Positions 53,013 to 62,469 are shown, counted from the first letter of the stretch. The stretch: 64,000 nt of DNA from Bifidobacterium goeldii (GCF_003951095.1 NZ_QXGL01000002.1:1-64000); one strand, 5' to 3'. Numbers and translations: made by a program. Notes: generated from the sequence alone by a model not told the origin.

Positions 53013-55523
53013 TTAGTGGGTGATGGCCATTTGGCTTAAGCACCATGCGTTCTCATAGGAGACTTCACGCCACTGCTTGTAGCGGCCGGATGTACCGCCG
53101 TGACCGGCTTCCACCTCGATTTTGATCACTGCATCCACACCGGCAGCCTGCAAGCGAGCCACCCATTTGAGCGGTTCAACATACAGGACGCGCGTATCGT
53201 TCATCGACGTGGTGATAAACATCTTCGGGAAGTGCCGCACTACATCAGACTTACCAGCAGTACCAGCATCCGCCGTATCCGCTACGTCCGGCGCATTCTC
53301 ATACGGCGTATACGACTTCATATAGCGGTACACGTCAGCGTCATGCAGCGGGTCTCCCCACTCATCCCACTCGGTCACTGTCAATGGCAGTGACGGGTCA
53401 AGAATCGACGTCAGCGCATCCACAAACGGCACGTCAGCTTCAATACCGGCGAAACGCTCAGGTGCCATGTTGGCTACGGCACCCATCAGCAAGCCGCCAG
53501 CAGAACCTCCGTCCGCTACCGTGCGGCGAGCGTCAGCAAGACCTGCATCCTGCAATGCGATAGTCGCATCAACAAAATCTTCGAACGAATGCCGCTTATG
53601 GAGCCTCCGCCCTTGCTCATACCATGCGCGGCCCATTTCGCCACCGCCGCGGATATGCGGCACCGCGTACAGTACGCCACGGTCAAGCATGCTCAACCGT
53701 GCTACAGAAAACGACGGATCTGAGCTGATCTCATACGCGCCATAGCCGGTGATGAACATTGCAGAATCAGACATCGGGTAATCGCGCCGCCATGCCAGCG
53801 AAACTGGAATCTGCTCGCCATCACGCGCAGTAATCCACACGCGACGCTCCATGTAATTGCGCGGGTCGAAGTCGCCCAGCACGTTCGCACGCTTCAACAG
53901 CACGTCGTTGCCGGTAGCGGGATCGTATTCATGCAATTCGCCGGGGCGCGTGTAACTGGAGAACGAGTAGCGCATACGCGGCGCCAAGTACGAGGGATTA
54001 CCGCCAGAACCGATAGAGTACAGGCGGCGAGTTTCGCCCGGCAGCAGATCGTCAGCAGCACCGTCGGTCGTAGACACCATTGATAGCGCCGCAGGCTCAG
54101 CAGCATGCCCATGAGGGCCGTGCGGGCCAGCAAAATCATCGCCATGCAATGATTCCGCATCATCTTCAGTAAGATCAGTGTCCCAATCATTGTCAAGCGC
54201 TGGTGGCGTAAGCGTGCGGAATGCCCACGGCCGGCCGGCAAGAAAATCAGCGGCAGCCTGATCCTTCGTCATTACCGCGATATGTGGCAAACCGTCCGTA
54301 CGATATGAGAGCACCACAAAGTAGCGGTGAATAGCAATGCCTTCGATTGCTAAACCATGAGTGCCGCGCAGAATCATGGGATTATCAGGGTTTACCCATG
54401 CGGCACCAACCGCGTGCTTGCTCGCACCGGGTTCAACCTCATCGCCATGCTCGCAACCGTAAGGGGAGCCGGCAGCCACGCACACGCCTTCTCCCAAGCG
54501 GAATGGCGGCTTGTGCGCGCGCATATCGATCACGTCGATTTCGAAGTTTGGATTATGCGCGTTGTGATATACGACTGCGAGCGGAATATCTTCGCCCTGC
54601 TCGCCAGCGCCTTCAAAACAGGCGAAGCTCACATCATATTCCACATCCGGCTCGCGCGGAATGAACACGGAGAACTCGCCTTCCGGATTGTCGACTGGCA
54701 ACATCCACACTTCAGTAGATGTTTTCGAACCGGTACCGATCACAATATTGCGCTCGTCAAAGCTCAAGCCCACGCTCACCCAGAAACGCTCATCATCCTC
54801 GTGGAACACGGTGACATCACTATCTACCGGTGTACCAACGCGGTGACGGCGAATCTCACACGGGCGCCACGCGTCATCCAAAATCACGTAAAACACCCAT
54901 TGCGCGTCGGGAGTAAAGCACGCGGAGCCAATGCCCGTCAGCGTTTCATCGAGTTCGCGGCCAGTTTCCAGATCGCGAATGCGAAAATCGTAGCGCTCAC
55001 TGCCGTGCACGTCGACGCCGTACAGCATCCAACGGCCGTCTTTGCTAATATCCATGCCGCCCAGCACAAAGAAATCGTGTCCTTCAGCTTCATGATTCGC
55101 ATCGAACACAATCTGCTCGCCCGGCATCGTCCCCGGCGCGTCAGCAGCATCTACTGCCGGCGGAGTCCAATCATCATCGTTACGAATCGGCATACGGCAT
55201 TGCACACCATACTGCCGGCCTTCCTGCGTACGGGTGAAATACCAGTAGCCGTCCATGCGTGTCGGCACCGACATGTCCGTTTCCTGCACGTGCGACTTCA
55301 ACTCGTCAAACAACGTGTCACGCAAGGTTTTCAACCCGGCCATACGATGCTCGCAGTACGCGTTTTGTGCAGCAACATAGTCGCGCACAGCATCAGAATC
55401 CTTATCACGCATCCACTCATAGGGGTCGGCGAACGTGTCGCCATGGAAGGTGCGGTGAGTAATGATTCGTTGAGCGATCGGCGGCTTCATCGCCGTTTCG
55501 GCAAGGTGCTGTACGTCTGTCAT
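53013..55523 (-). CDS. S9-family prolyl oligopeptidase / oligopeptidase B
   Basis: The 836-residue serine peptidase has an N-terminal beta-propeller (about 20-520) and a C-terminal alpha/beta hydrolase domain. The N-terminal DPYEWMRDKDSDAVRDYV and the nucleophile elbow GGSAGGLLMG identify S9A; the His region is VEAGHGGTSGRYKQWRE. RPGELHEYD and VPHIRGGGEMGRAWYEQGR fit oligopeptidase B, which cleaves after basic residues in short peptides. It is cytosolic, with no signal peptide. The ATG is preceded, 7 bp upstream, by a perfect TATAAT and no Shine-Dalgarno, so the mRNA may be leaderless. It is longer than E. coli PtrB because of insertions in the propeller. Confidence 0.92.
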   Translation of the reverse strand: MTDVQHLAETAMKPPIAQRIITHRTFHGDTFADPYEWMRDKDSDAVRDYVAAQNAYCEHRMAGLKTLRDTLFDELKSHVQETDMSVPTRMDGYWYFTRTQEGRQYGVQCRMPIRNDDDWTPPAVDAADAPGTMPGEQIVFDANHEAEGHDFFVLGGMDISKDGRWMLYGVDVHGSERYDFRIRDLETGRELDETLTGIGSACFTPDAQWVFYVILDDAWRPCEIRRHRVGTPVDSDVTVFHEDDERFWVSVGLSFDERNIVIGTGSKTSTEVWMLPVDNPEGEFSVFIPREPDVEYDVSFACFEGAGEQGEDIPLAVVYHNAHNPNFEIDVIDMRAHKPPFRLGEGVCVAAGSPYGCEHGDEVEPGASKHAVGAAWVNPDNPMILRGTHGLAIEGIAIHRYFVVLSYRTDGLPHIAVMTKDQAAADFLAGRPWAFRTLTPPALDNDWDTDLTEDDAESLHGDDFAGPHGPHGHAAEPAALSMVSTTDGAADDLLPGETRRLYSIGSGGNPSYLAPRMRYSFSSYTRPGELHEYDPATGNDVLLKRANVLGDFDPRNYMERRVWITARDGEQIPVSLAWRRDYPMSDSAMFITGYGAYEISSDPSFSVARLSMLDRGVLYAVPHIRGGGEMGRAWYEQGRRLHKRHSFEDFVDATIALQDAGLADARRTVADGGSAGGLLMGAVANMAPERFAGIEADVPFVDALTSILDPSLPLTVTEWDEWGDPLHDADVYRYMKSYTPYENAPDVADTADAGTAGKSDVVRHFPKMFITTSMNDTRVLYVEPLKWVARLQAAGVDAVIKIEVEAGHGGTSGRYKQWREVSYENAWCLSQMAITH

Positions 55524-55530
55524 GCTGGCG

Positions 55531-55536
55531 ATTATA
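55531..55536 (-). promoter_or_regulatory. Perfect -10 box TATAAT directly upstream of the peptidase start
   Basis: On the minus strand TATAAT is followed by 7 bp and then the ATG at 55523. This spacing puts the transcription start at or beside the start codon. No convincing -35 box was seen. Confidence 0.6.
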
Positions 55537-55624
55537 CGGCCGGGCTTGCGACAGGCTTACGCCAACAAGGCAACACGCAACGCCAGCACGACGTCAACAG
55601 CCGCGCAATACCCCAGCCGCACCG

Positions 55625-56935
55625 CTATTGAGCGAGCTTTTGCTTCAAATACGGCAGCATTGTTTTAACAAGATTTGCGCCCGTCGTACCAGTAAACACC
55701 GGCACATCAGTTACTGGCGTCGGCTGCGTAGCGGTAACGCCCATCATCGATGGCAAACCAGTCGACTCACGCGGCGACAACTGGCGAATACCAATCGCCA
55801 ACACGCGCCCCGGGTAACGCCTGGCGATTGTCGCATACGTGGTCGGATCCTTCTGCCCATCATCACCGATCAAAATAAAGCGCATATCGGGAAAATCAGC
55901 CATCAACTGTTCAGCAAACTCAAGCTTGTGCTGCGGGCCGGAAGGCACAAACGTCTTCGGGCGCGGATCAAGATCGCGCAACAGCAGCGGACCTTCCGGA
56001 AAACCATGATATGAAATGAAATGCCGGATCGAACTTTCTACATTCCACGGCGAGGTTGACAGGTAGAAGAACGGCGCATCCGGGAACATATCCTGCAGTT
56101 TGGTAAACAGCACGCTCATACCCGGCACCGCGTTACGCTTCTTCGGATTGAGCAGCAGCAGATTGTACGCAGCCTTCCACAACACCGGCGCTTGCGTGAT
56201 CATCACCGTATCGTCAACGTCAGAAATCACGCCGACTTTCGCGCTCGCAGGAATCGTAAACAAGTCTGCGGAAACCGCTTTGCGATCATGTGCCTGATAC
56301 GTGACATGGTGAATGCCCGGTTCAAGCTGATGTTCGGCCACCAAATCAAGATAGCCGCTTTCATCAGACATCGCATATTCACTGCCGGTACCGCGCATGC
56401 GATCGAACCGGTCATACTGTTCAGATTCGCCAATTTGCACGGTTTCAAGCGGCGTGCCATCAATGGCAATGCGTACTTGCACGTGGGCGGCGGGAATCGC
56501 CAGCATGCCAACAATGCCACGGGTTAACGCGCCAGCTTTGCTGTGCTTGGGCGCATACACGGTGCGGCAAATGAGGCGCGAATAGACTTCCGTGCCATAG
56601 CCAACGTACGGTTCTACGCGCGGGAACCATTCAAGCCGTTTGGCGATTGCGGTAGACGCGTGCACCCACAAGCCGAATACGCCGGTAATAGTGCGGCGCA
56701 TATGGCGGATGAGCGGCGGCTGTACTTCGATACGCTCGTGTTTAGACGCCGCATCGAACGTGGTGACGGCCGATCGTGCAGGAATAGGCACGGTCGGCAT
56801 GTCATCAGCTTCAAGCGCGCGATCTCGCTCGTGGCGAGGCTCATGATCACGCCTATGCCACAGTCCACGACCGTGGCGCGAACCATCCTCGCGCTCGTGT
56901 TCGCTGCGCTTGCCGTCGTTGTCTATCATCCTCAT
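55625..56935 (-). CDS. DUF2183 (App1-like) phosphatase-domain protein
   Basis: The 436-residue protein carries the App1/DUF2183 catalytic domain of the HAD superfamily. GVISDVDDTVMIT is the DxDxT motif I, FYLSTSPWN resembles motif II, and ILIGDDGQKDP supplies the distal aspartates. Yeast App1 is a phosphatidate phosphatase; the bacterial substrate is unproven. The N-terminal 50 residues are highly charged (R/H/E-rich) and no transmembrane segment is clear. It starts 9 bp after the gcvH stop, so the two are likely one operon and translationally coupled. M3 (56929) is an alternative start. Confidence 0.88.
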   Translation of the reverse strand: MRMIDNDGKRSEHEREDGSRHGRGLWHRRDHEPRHERDRALEADDMPTVPIPARSAVTTFDAASKHERIEVQPPLIRHMRRTITGVFGLWVHASTAIAKRLEWFPRVEPYVGYGTEVYSRLICRTVYAPKHSKAGALTRGIVGMLAIPAAHVQVRIAIDGTPLETVQIGESEQYDRFDRMRGTGSEYAMSDESGYLDLVAEHQLEPGIHHVTYQAHDRKAVSADLFTIPASAKVGVISDVDDTVMITQAPVLWKAAYNLLLLNPKKRNAVPGMSVLFTKLQDMFPDAPFFYLSTSPWNVESSIRHFISYHGFPEGPLLLRDLDPRPKTFVPSGPQHKLEFAEQLMADFPDMRFILIGDDGQKDPTTYATIARRYPGRVLAIGIRQLSPRESTGLPSMMGVTATQPTPVTDVPVFTGTTGANLVKTMLPYLKQKLAQ

Positions 56936-56944
56936 AGTCAGTTG

Positions 56945-57346
56945 TTACTGCGCGATTTTCGCGTAGCCTTCCGCGTCGAGCAGTTCAGGCTCGTCGTCAT
57001 CGAGTTCGATTTTGAACAGCCAGCCCTCACCGTATGGGTCATTGTTCACAATGGTGGGATCGTCAGCAACATCATGGTTCACGTAGCGGATCGTTCCAGC
57101 CACCGGGCACACCAACGGTTCGACAGCTTTGGCAGATTCCAATTCTAGAACCTCATCGCCAGCCTCGACGCGAGTGCCTTCTTCAGGCAGGTCAACGAAC
57201 ACGAGTTCGCCGAGTTTTTTCTCAGCGAACTCGGTAATGCCTACGAGCGCAGGCGAAACGGAGGTATCCACCCACACGTGTTCCTCGGAGTATTCGAGGT
57301 GGTCGGGAATGTCAAGGTTCAGCGCGTTGTCGTTCTCGTCACTCAT
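56945..57346 (-). CDS. gcvH: Glycine cleavage system H protein (lipoyl carrier)
   Basis: The 133-residue lipoyl protein carries the barrel-sandwich fold typical of GcvH. It begins YSEEHVWVD, has VGITEFAEKKLGELVFVDLPEEG and a lipoylation loop ELESAKAVEPL whose Lys would carry lipoate, and ends with GEGWLFKIEL. No gcvT, gcvP or lpd gene lies nearby, so this copy is a stand-alone lipoyl carrier in the window. TACACT lies 7 bp before the ATG and GGGGTG could also serve as Shine-Dalgarno. The lipoate ligase-like gene at 50579-51700 is a plausible partner. Confidence 0.93.
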   Translation of the reverse strand: MSDENDNALNLDIPDHLEYSEEHVWVDTSVSPALVGITEFAEKKLGELVFVDLPEEGTRVEAGDEVLELESAKAVEPLVCPVAGTIRYVNHDVADDPTIVNNDPYGEGWLFKIELDDDEPELLDAEGYAKIAQ

Positions 57347-57439
57347 GCACCCCAGTGTAGCGCACGAGACCTAAGAGCGGCTTACGCGCAACGTAACGCA
57401 CCGTAACTTACTGGCGCACTGGCGCACACTTACTGGCAT

Positions 57440-59536
57440 TTACTGGCGTACTGCGGCGTCAGGCGTGCTGCCAACTACTTGCACCATTGCGCCGACGGGC
57501 ATGAAGTCATACACCCATTTCGCGTCGGCTACGTACATGTTGGTGCAGCCGTGCGATTTTGGCGTGCCGCTTGCAATGCCTTCTGAGTTCCAGGGAGCGC
57601 CATGGAAGCCTTCGCCCTGGTTGTAGTAGGTTACCCACGGCACGTTTGGCGTTACATAATCCTCGCCGCGCATGGTTTGCACCTCGTACTTGGTGTGTAC
57701 GAAGAACGTGCCATTGTCGGTAGGCGTGGACTGCTTGCCAGTGGACACGGGGAAGCTCTTGACCAGCGTGGAGCCCTTGTATGCGTAAGCGGTCTGCTCG
57801 CTTAAGTTGATGACCATGTGCGGGTCGCCGTCTGGCGATTCGTAGTCTACCTTGCGGCTTTCAACCGTGTGATCGGTCACCTTCACTTTGGCTTCGATAG
57901 TCGTTTCCGCACCGGCAGTCAGCGCATTCACCACGTCCGTCGCCGTCTGGTCGGTGTTCTCCACATCCACGCCATCCGTACCCTTTTGCAGGGTGAACAG
58001 CACCTTGCTGCCGTCAGCGTTGGTCACATTCTTCTCAGCAACCATTTCCTGATTGAGCTGTGAAGGCAGGTTCGCTGCCAAATAGGTTTTGATAGCGTCC
58101 TGATCGTAGGAGAGCGTAATCGTGCCTTTTTGCAGATCAGTAGTCGGCTTAATCCACTTGGCGATTTCGTCGGCAGGCAGCGTGAACGACTTGCTCTTCG
58201 AATTCGTGATCGTCACAGGCGCGCTCAGACGCTGGTTTGCTTCGCCAGCGGCGGTGGTAGCCGTATCAACCGTGACTGGCATCGTCACATCTGCGTACGT
58301 GACAGAGACGCTTTGTGCTTGGCCAGGATCGCTGACTGCGCGCTCGATTGCATTAGTAACCGACTTCGACTGCGGCGCCTTGCCATCCTTACCATCGGTG
58401 ACGGTGAACGTCTTGGATGATTCATCGTAGGCAATAGTGGAGGCGACTGCGCGATCATCTTCCTTGACCAACTGCTTGGTAAGGTACGTGCTCATCACGT
58501 AATCGTCAGTATTGGCAACCAGTGCTACATCTTGGCGGGCGAACGGGTTGACGCGTGCAAACATGCTGTCGGATTTTGCTGCGAGCAGCTTGTTGACCGT
58601 TTTGTTGACGTCGACGGTTACGCCGAGATCTTTAAGGCTTGCTTTGACTTTGCCGCCATCAGAATCGGTGACGGTGATTGCTGAATCAGCAACGGCTTGA
58701 CGCACAGTGGTTTTCAGCTCGTCAGCGGTTTGGCCAACGACTTTCACACCGCCAAAGTGCACGCCGGGTGCGACTCGATTCTGGAAGTACCAGTTTGCGC
58801 CAAAGAATGCGGCTACGAACGCTACGAGCAGTGCTGCGATAAGACCGAATACGATAAAACGGCCGCGGTGAGATTTAGGTGACTTGGATGCCACAGCTGC
58901 GCCTCCATTCCCTCCATTACCACCGCGGGCACTGCCCGCGCCAAGCGCGGCAGCGTCAGCAGCACTCATCGCTACTGGTTCAAAAGCAATAGTGGCAACA
59001 TCGTCAGCCGGCGGCATACCCTGTGCTGCGCTAGCGGGCGGTGGCGGCACTGCGCCAGCCTGTGCACCGTAATCGTAAGCGCCTGCGTAGGCCGATCCGT
59101 ACGCGGCACTCGGCTGTTCGTTTTCGACGGGCACATCGACAGGAATACCGTTTTGTGAAGCGACATCCGCATATGATCCTGCGGGGAAGATTGACGGGCG
59201 CTCATCAAATGGCTGCGCGCTTACGGGCGCGGTCTGTGCAAACTCAGCCGGTGCAGACTCAGCCGGTGCAGACTCGGTCTGTGCAACAGTATCCTCATCG
59301 GCGATATCTGCCAGCGGATTGAACGCTTGCGTACGCTCACCTTCAGCCGGTTCGCTTACGCTCGCTGCAGCCTGCTGCGCTGCCAGTTCATCTTCGCCAT
59401 CATGCAGCGTCGGCATCGTCAGGGACGGGATGTCAATCATCGGCTCGCCAAATGCCGGCGAAGCGTTTACAGCGTCGTCTGCCTGCTGTGCACTATCGCC
59501 CACGTTCACGCCGTTATCGGTGTACTCGTCAGCCAT
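57440..59536 (-). CDS. L,D-transpeptidase (YkuD) with membrane anchor
   Basis: The 698-residue protein has a long acidic cytosolic N-terminus (about 1-225, rich in A/D/E/P, with repeats of APAESAPAEFAQ type), one transmembrane helix (about 230-255) and external peptidoglycan-binding-like repeats (about 265-560). A C-terminal YkuD domain follows. The catalytic motif HGAPWNSEG ... SHGCTN places Cys near residue 664. Such enzymes form 3-3 cross-links or attach proteins to peptidoglycan. The start at 59536 has AAGGA 8 bp upstream; 59542 is two codons longer. TATAGT at 59567-59572 is a good -10 box. Confidence 0.9.
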   Translation of the reverse strand: MADEYTDNGVNVGDSAQQADDAVNASPAFGEPMIDIPSLTMPTLHDGEDELAAQQAAASVSEPAEGERTQAFNPLADIADEDTVAQTESAPAESAPAEFAQTAPVSAQPFDERPSIFPAGSYADVASQNGIPVDVPVENEQPSAAYGSAYAGAYDYGAQAGAVPPPPASAAQGMPPADDVATIAFEPVAMSAADAAALGAGSARGGNGGNGGAAVASKSPKSHRGRFIVFGLIAALLVAFVAAFFGANWYFQNRVAPGVHFGGVKVVGQTADELKTTVRQAVADSAITVTDSDGGKVKASLKDLGVTVDVNKTVNKLLAAKSDSMFARVNPFARQDVALVANTDDYVMSTYLTKQLVKEDDRAVASTIAYDESSKTFTVTDGKDGKAPQSKSVTNAIERAVSDPGQAQSVSVTYADVTMPVTVDTATTAAGEANQRLSAPVTITNSKSKSFTLPADEIAKWIKPTTDLQKGTITLSYDQDAIKTYLAANLPSQLNQEMVAEKNVTNADGSKVLFTLQKGTDGVDVENTDQTATDVVNALTAGAETTIEAKVKVTDHTVESRKVDYESPDGDPHMVINLSEQTAYAYKGSTLVKSFPVSTGKQSTPTDNGTFFVHTKYEVQTMRGEDYVTPNVPWVTYYNQGEGFHGAPWNSEGIASGTPKSHGCTNMYVADAKWVYDFMPVGAMVQVVGSTPDAAVRQ

Positions 59537-59831
59537 ATCCATTCCTTACTTCAGGTTCTCGCGCCTACTATACCTACGCCCAGCACCAATACGAGCGGCA
59601 GTGTTACCAATATGCGATCGATATGCAATCGGCAAGTAACACTCATCGCCATCATCGGCGCATTTGCTCCCTTCAGCTTCGCATATTCAGTACGCAATAT
59701 GGCCCGTATATCCGCTTTTTATGCGCTTTGTGACATATATCTCAGCCGTTGGCGAACAGCATGCAGATAACGCGAATATCTCGTCAGTGCGAGTATCTCC
59801 GCGGTCGTCTCCACAGTCGCCGCAGCAGCTC

Positions 59832-60923
59832 TCACAGTTCGCGGCCGTACCACTCTTCGATCATGTATCGCGCGATCGTAGCCTTGCCAGGAGCTTCAAG
59901 CTTTCCGGTAATCAACTCGTTCATATACTCATCGCGAGTTACAAACCGAGCGATCTTAGTTTCCTCACCATCTGGCGTCACATCAGTGCTCAACGCTTGC
60001 GCTTTAAACGCCATCATCAGTGAAGCCGGGAATGGCCACGGCTGCGAGCCAAGGTAGCGCACTTCGCCCAAGTCGATGCCCGTTTCTTCCTTCGCTTCAC
60101 GGCGAACCGCATGCTCAAGGTTCTCACCGGCTTCCACAAAACCAGCGCACACCGAATACAGTTTCGGATTACGCCACGCAGCATTGTGCTGCAACAGCAA
60201 ACGATCCTGCGAGTCAACAATTGCAGTAATCACCGCCGGCTCAATGCGCGGGAAAAGCATGCGATTACCATCTGCTTCGCTAGTGCAACGCTGCGCCCAA
60301 CCGCCGCTCACTGATTCGACTGGAGCACCGCAGGTGGGGCAAAAACGTTGGCGATTATGCCACATGCTCAGCGATACTGCGCTGGTCGCCTGCCCTGCTT
60401 CACGCGCGCTCGCGTGGGGCGTAAATCCACGCAAATCCACCCAATCAAAACGGTCAACTGCTTGCACGAGCAAATCCGTTTTGCTGTGGTGAGCTAATGG
60501 TTCTTCAGAGCCGCCATCATCGAACGCGCCATCCGCACTATTCGCTGCAGAATCTGCAAGCATGGGCGAGCGCGGTCCTTGAATACGCGTGATGTCGATC
60601 GCAACAACATGTTCGCTGCGAGCGCCACCATACGAGCCGAGGAACATGGCGACTGCTTCAGGGTGAGCGGCGAGCTGCACGCCCATGTATGCGCCCGGTA
60701 GCGTAGACAAGCGCATTTTTGCAGCCTCATAGTCCACGAAACCGCCTTGCCCGCGTGGAACTGCGAGCAGACCATCGCGCACAAGAATGACCTTGGTGGC
60801 AGGGTCGGCGAACAGGTCGTCGAACAGGTTCGGGTCGGTACGACGGTCGACTTGATAGTCAATATCGCCTTGCGCGAGCGGCAGGAATGGCAGCGTTTGC
60901 GTTAACGCCAATGGTGAAAACAT
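59832..60923 (-). CDS. nudC: NADH pyrophosphatase / NAD-cap hydrolase
   Basis: The 363-residue Nudix enzyme splits NAD(H) to NMN(H) and AMP and can de-cap NAD-RNA. The Nudix box GFVEAGENLEHAVRREAKEETG is intact and is followed by the NudC signature SQPWPFPASLM. The zinc ribbon is incomplete: RFCPTCGAPV gives two Cys and QRCTSEADGN a third, but the usual fourth Cys is missing. The start at 60923 has AAGGAG 7 bp upstream. It follows the hydrolase gene by 27 bp in a three-gene operon. Confidence 0.92.
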   Translation of the reverse strand: MFSPLALTQTLPFLPLAQGDIDYQVDRRTDPNLFDDLFADPATKVILVRDGLLAVPRGQGGFVDYEAAKMRLSTLPGAYMGVQLAAHPEAVAMFLGSYGGARSEHVVAIDITRIQGPRSPMLADSAANSADGAFDDGGSEEPLAHHSKTDLLVQAVDRFDWVDLRGFTPHASAREAGQATSAVSLSMWHNRQRFCPTCGAPVESVSGGWAQRCTSEADGNRMLFPRIEPAVITAIVDSQDRLLLQHNAAWRNPKLYSVCAGFVEAGENLEHAVRREAKEETGIDLGEVRYLGSQPWPFPASLMMAFKAQALSTDVTPDGEETKIARFVTRDEYMNELITGKLEAPGKATIARYMIEEWYGREL

Positions 60924-60950
60924 GGTCATGCTCCTTATGCTTCAGGATGT

Positions 60951-61811
60951 TCAGGCGTTCTCGCCTGCGCGCACGCGACGCATCAGGTCAAGCAATACGT
61001 GAGCTACTTCATCCGGGTGCTCAACAGCGCTGAAATGAGCGCAATCCTCAAGCATGGTAAATGTTGGCTTGGTGCTGGTCATTGCGGCAGCGAGCTCTTC
61101 CATAGCGGCCGGCGGGCTGAATGGATCTTTGTCACCACCGACTACTGCGGCTGGAACGCTGATGTTGGCAAGCTGATCCGTTAAGTCCTCACGACCGGCT
61201 GCCATGCGTTGACGCCATGCGATTCCGCGCGGCGGCTGCGAGGCGATCCAACGCGCGAGCATTGCACTGCCGCCAGCAGAACGTTTGAAACTGGAATCTG
61301 ATTCGCTGGCTTGTGCGAATCCCATGACTGCGTCAACGTTGTTGTCACGCTCGCATTGTTCCGCAACGGCGATACGGTGTGCGCGAGCATCAGCACTGTC
61401 TGCACTGGTTTTGGTGTCGCACAATGCTACTCCAGCGATCATGTCTGGGTGGCGGCGCTGCATGTCCATTACCACATAGCCGCCCATCGACAGTCCTGCC
61501 CATACGGCGCGCTCGTAGCCTGCGTCGCGCACGAGCTGCGCGTACGCGTCGGTCATATTGTCAAGCGCATCCAAGTATGCGCCATCAGTGTCAACACGGC
61601 CGCTATCGTGCGCGTCAGGAATCGGTCCTTCGCCAGCACCGGGCATATCCGGCGCCCAGATGGTTAACGCAGCATCACCTTGCGCTGCAGCGAGCGCGAT
61701 CAGACGGCCCGCGCACCCATCCCACATGCGGTGATCTACTGGGAACGCGTGCACTAATACCAGTGGCACCCCTTCGCCTTCACAGTAAACCGTGTTGTTC
61801 AGTTCGATCAT
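60951..61811 (-). CDS. Alpha/beta-hydrolase fold protein
   Basis: The 286-residue protein has the alpha/beta-hydrolase layout. An oxyanion-hole region LVLVHAFPVDHRMWDG is followed by the nucleophile elbow WAGLSMGGYV (Ser of GLSMGG), an acid in GGDKDPFSPP and the His in CAHFSAVEHP. The triad appears complete. The substrate is unknown; esterase or lactonase activity is possible. GGAAGGA lies 6 bp upstream of the ATG. It lies 31 bp after the DUF4916 gene and 27 bp before nudC, so all three are probably co-transcribed. Confidence 0.9.
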   Translation of the reverse strand: MIELNNTVYCEGEGVPLVLVHAFPVDHRMWDGCAGRLIALAAAQGDAALTIWAPDMPGAGEGPIPDAHDSGRVDTDGAYLDALDNMTDAYAQLVRDAGYERAVWAGLSMGGYVVMDMQRRHPDMIAGVALCDTKTSADSADARAHRIAVAEQCERDNNVDAVMGFAQASESDSSFKRSAGGSAMLARWIASQPPRGIAWRQRMAAGREDLTDQLANISVPAAVVGGDKDPFSPPAAMEELAAAMTSTKPTFTMLEDCAHFSAVEHPDEVAHVLLDLMRRVRAGENA

Positions 61812-61842
61812 CCGATTCCTTCCAATACGTCACATCAATATG

Positions 61843-62469
61843 TCATACGCCGAGCCATGCGAGCGCTTGGCGTACGATCTTGCCGTGCCCGTTCACCATC
61901 TGGCCGATAAACGTTTCCATCACATCGCCGCGCGGGTCTACCCATTCGACGTCCAGCGTCTCATCCTGCGGCTTGCAGTCGCCGGCGATAGGCACCACAT
62001 AGCACAGTGCGATCGCATGCTGGCGCGGATCGTAGAACTCGCTTAAACCGGGTGTGGGGAAGAATTCCGCCACAGTAAACGGCTGGAGATTCTGCGGTAG
62101 CATCGGCAGCGCAATATCGCCCAAATCCTTGGCAATATTGCGTGCGATTGCCTCGCGCAATGTCTCATGGAACAGTACGCGGCCGGTGATCAGCGTGCGT
62201 TCAATCGAACCGTCATCAGACACGTGCAGCAACGAGCCGACTTGCGATACGCGGCCCATGTCATCGGTGCGCACTGGCACGATTTCTACGTATGCGATCG
62301 GAATTTGGCGGCGCGCACGACTAATGTCGGCTGGGCCCAACCATCCAGGCGGGTTGCTGTGGTTAGACCCGTGGATGAAGTCTTCTGGCGTAATGTCGTC
62401 GAATTCGCCGCGGCGGCGGCCGGCATCGAAATCGCCGTCGTCGGGTACCTCGTCATTCAAAACTGGCAT
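61843..62469 (-). CDS. DUF4916 (Nudix-like) protein
   Basis: The 208-residue protein matches the actinobacterial DUF4916 family: RQIPIAYVEIVPVRTDD, VGSLLHVSDDGSIERTLITGRVLFHETL, QPFTVAEFFPTPGLSEFYDPRQHA and LCYVVPIAGDCKPQDETLDVEW. The fold is Nudix-like, but the box is degenerate: LREAIARNIAKDLGD lacks the REXXEE glutamates. Catalysis may be lost or altered. The N-terminal 40 residues are acidic. It is the first gene of the operon with the hydrolase and nudC. Confidence 0.85.
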   Translation of the reverse strand: MPVLNDEVPDDGDFDAGRRRGEFDDITPEDFIHGSNHSNPPGWLGPADISRARRQIPIAYVEIVPVRTDDMGRVSQVGSLLHVSDDGSIERTLITGRVLFHETLREAIARNIAKDLGDIALPMLPQNLQPFTVAEFFPTPGLSEFYDPRQHAIALCYVVPIAGDCKPQDETLDVEWVDPRGDVMETFIGQMVNGHGKIVRQALAWLGV

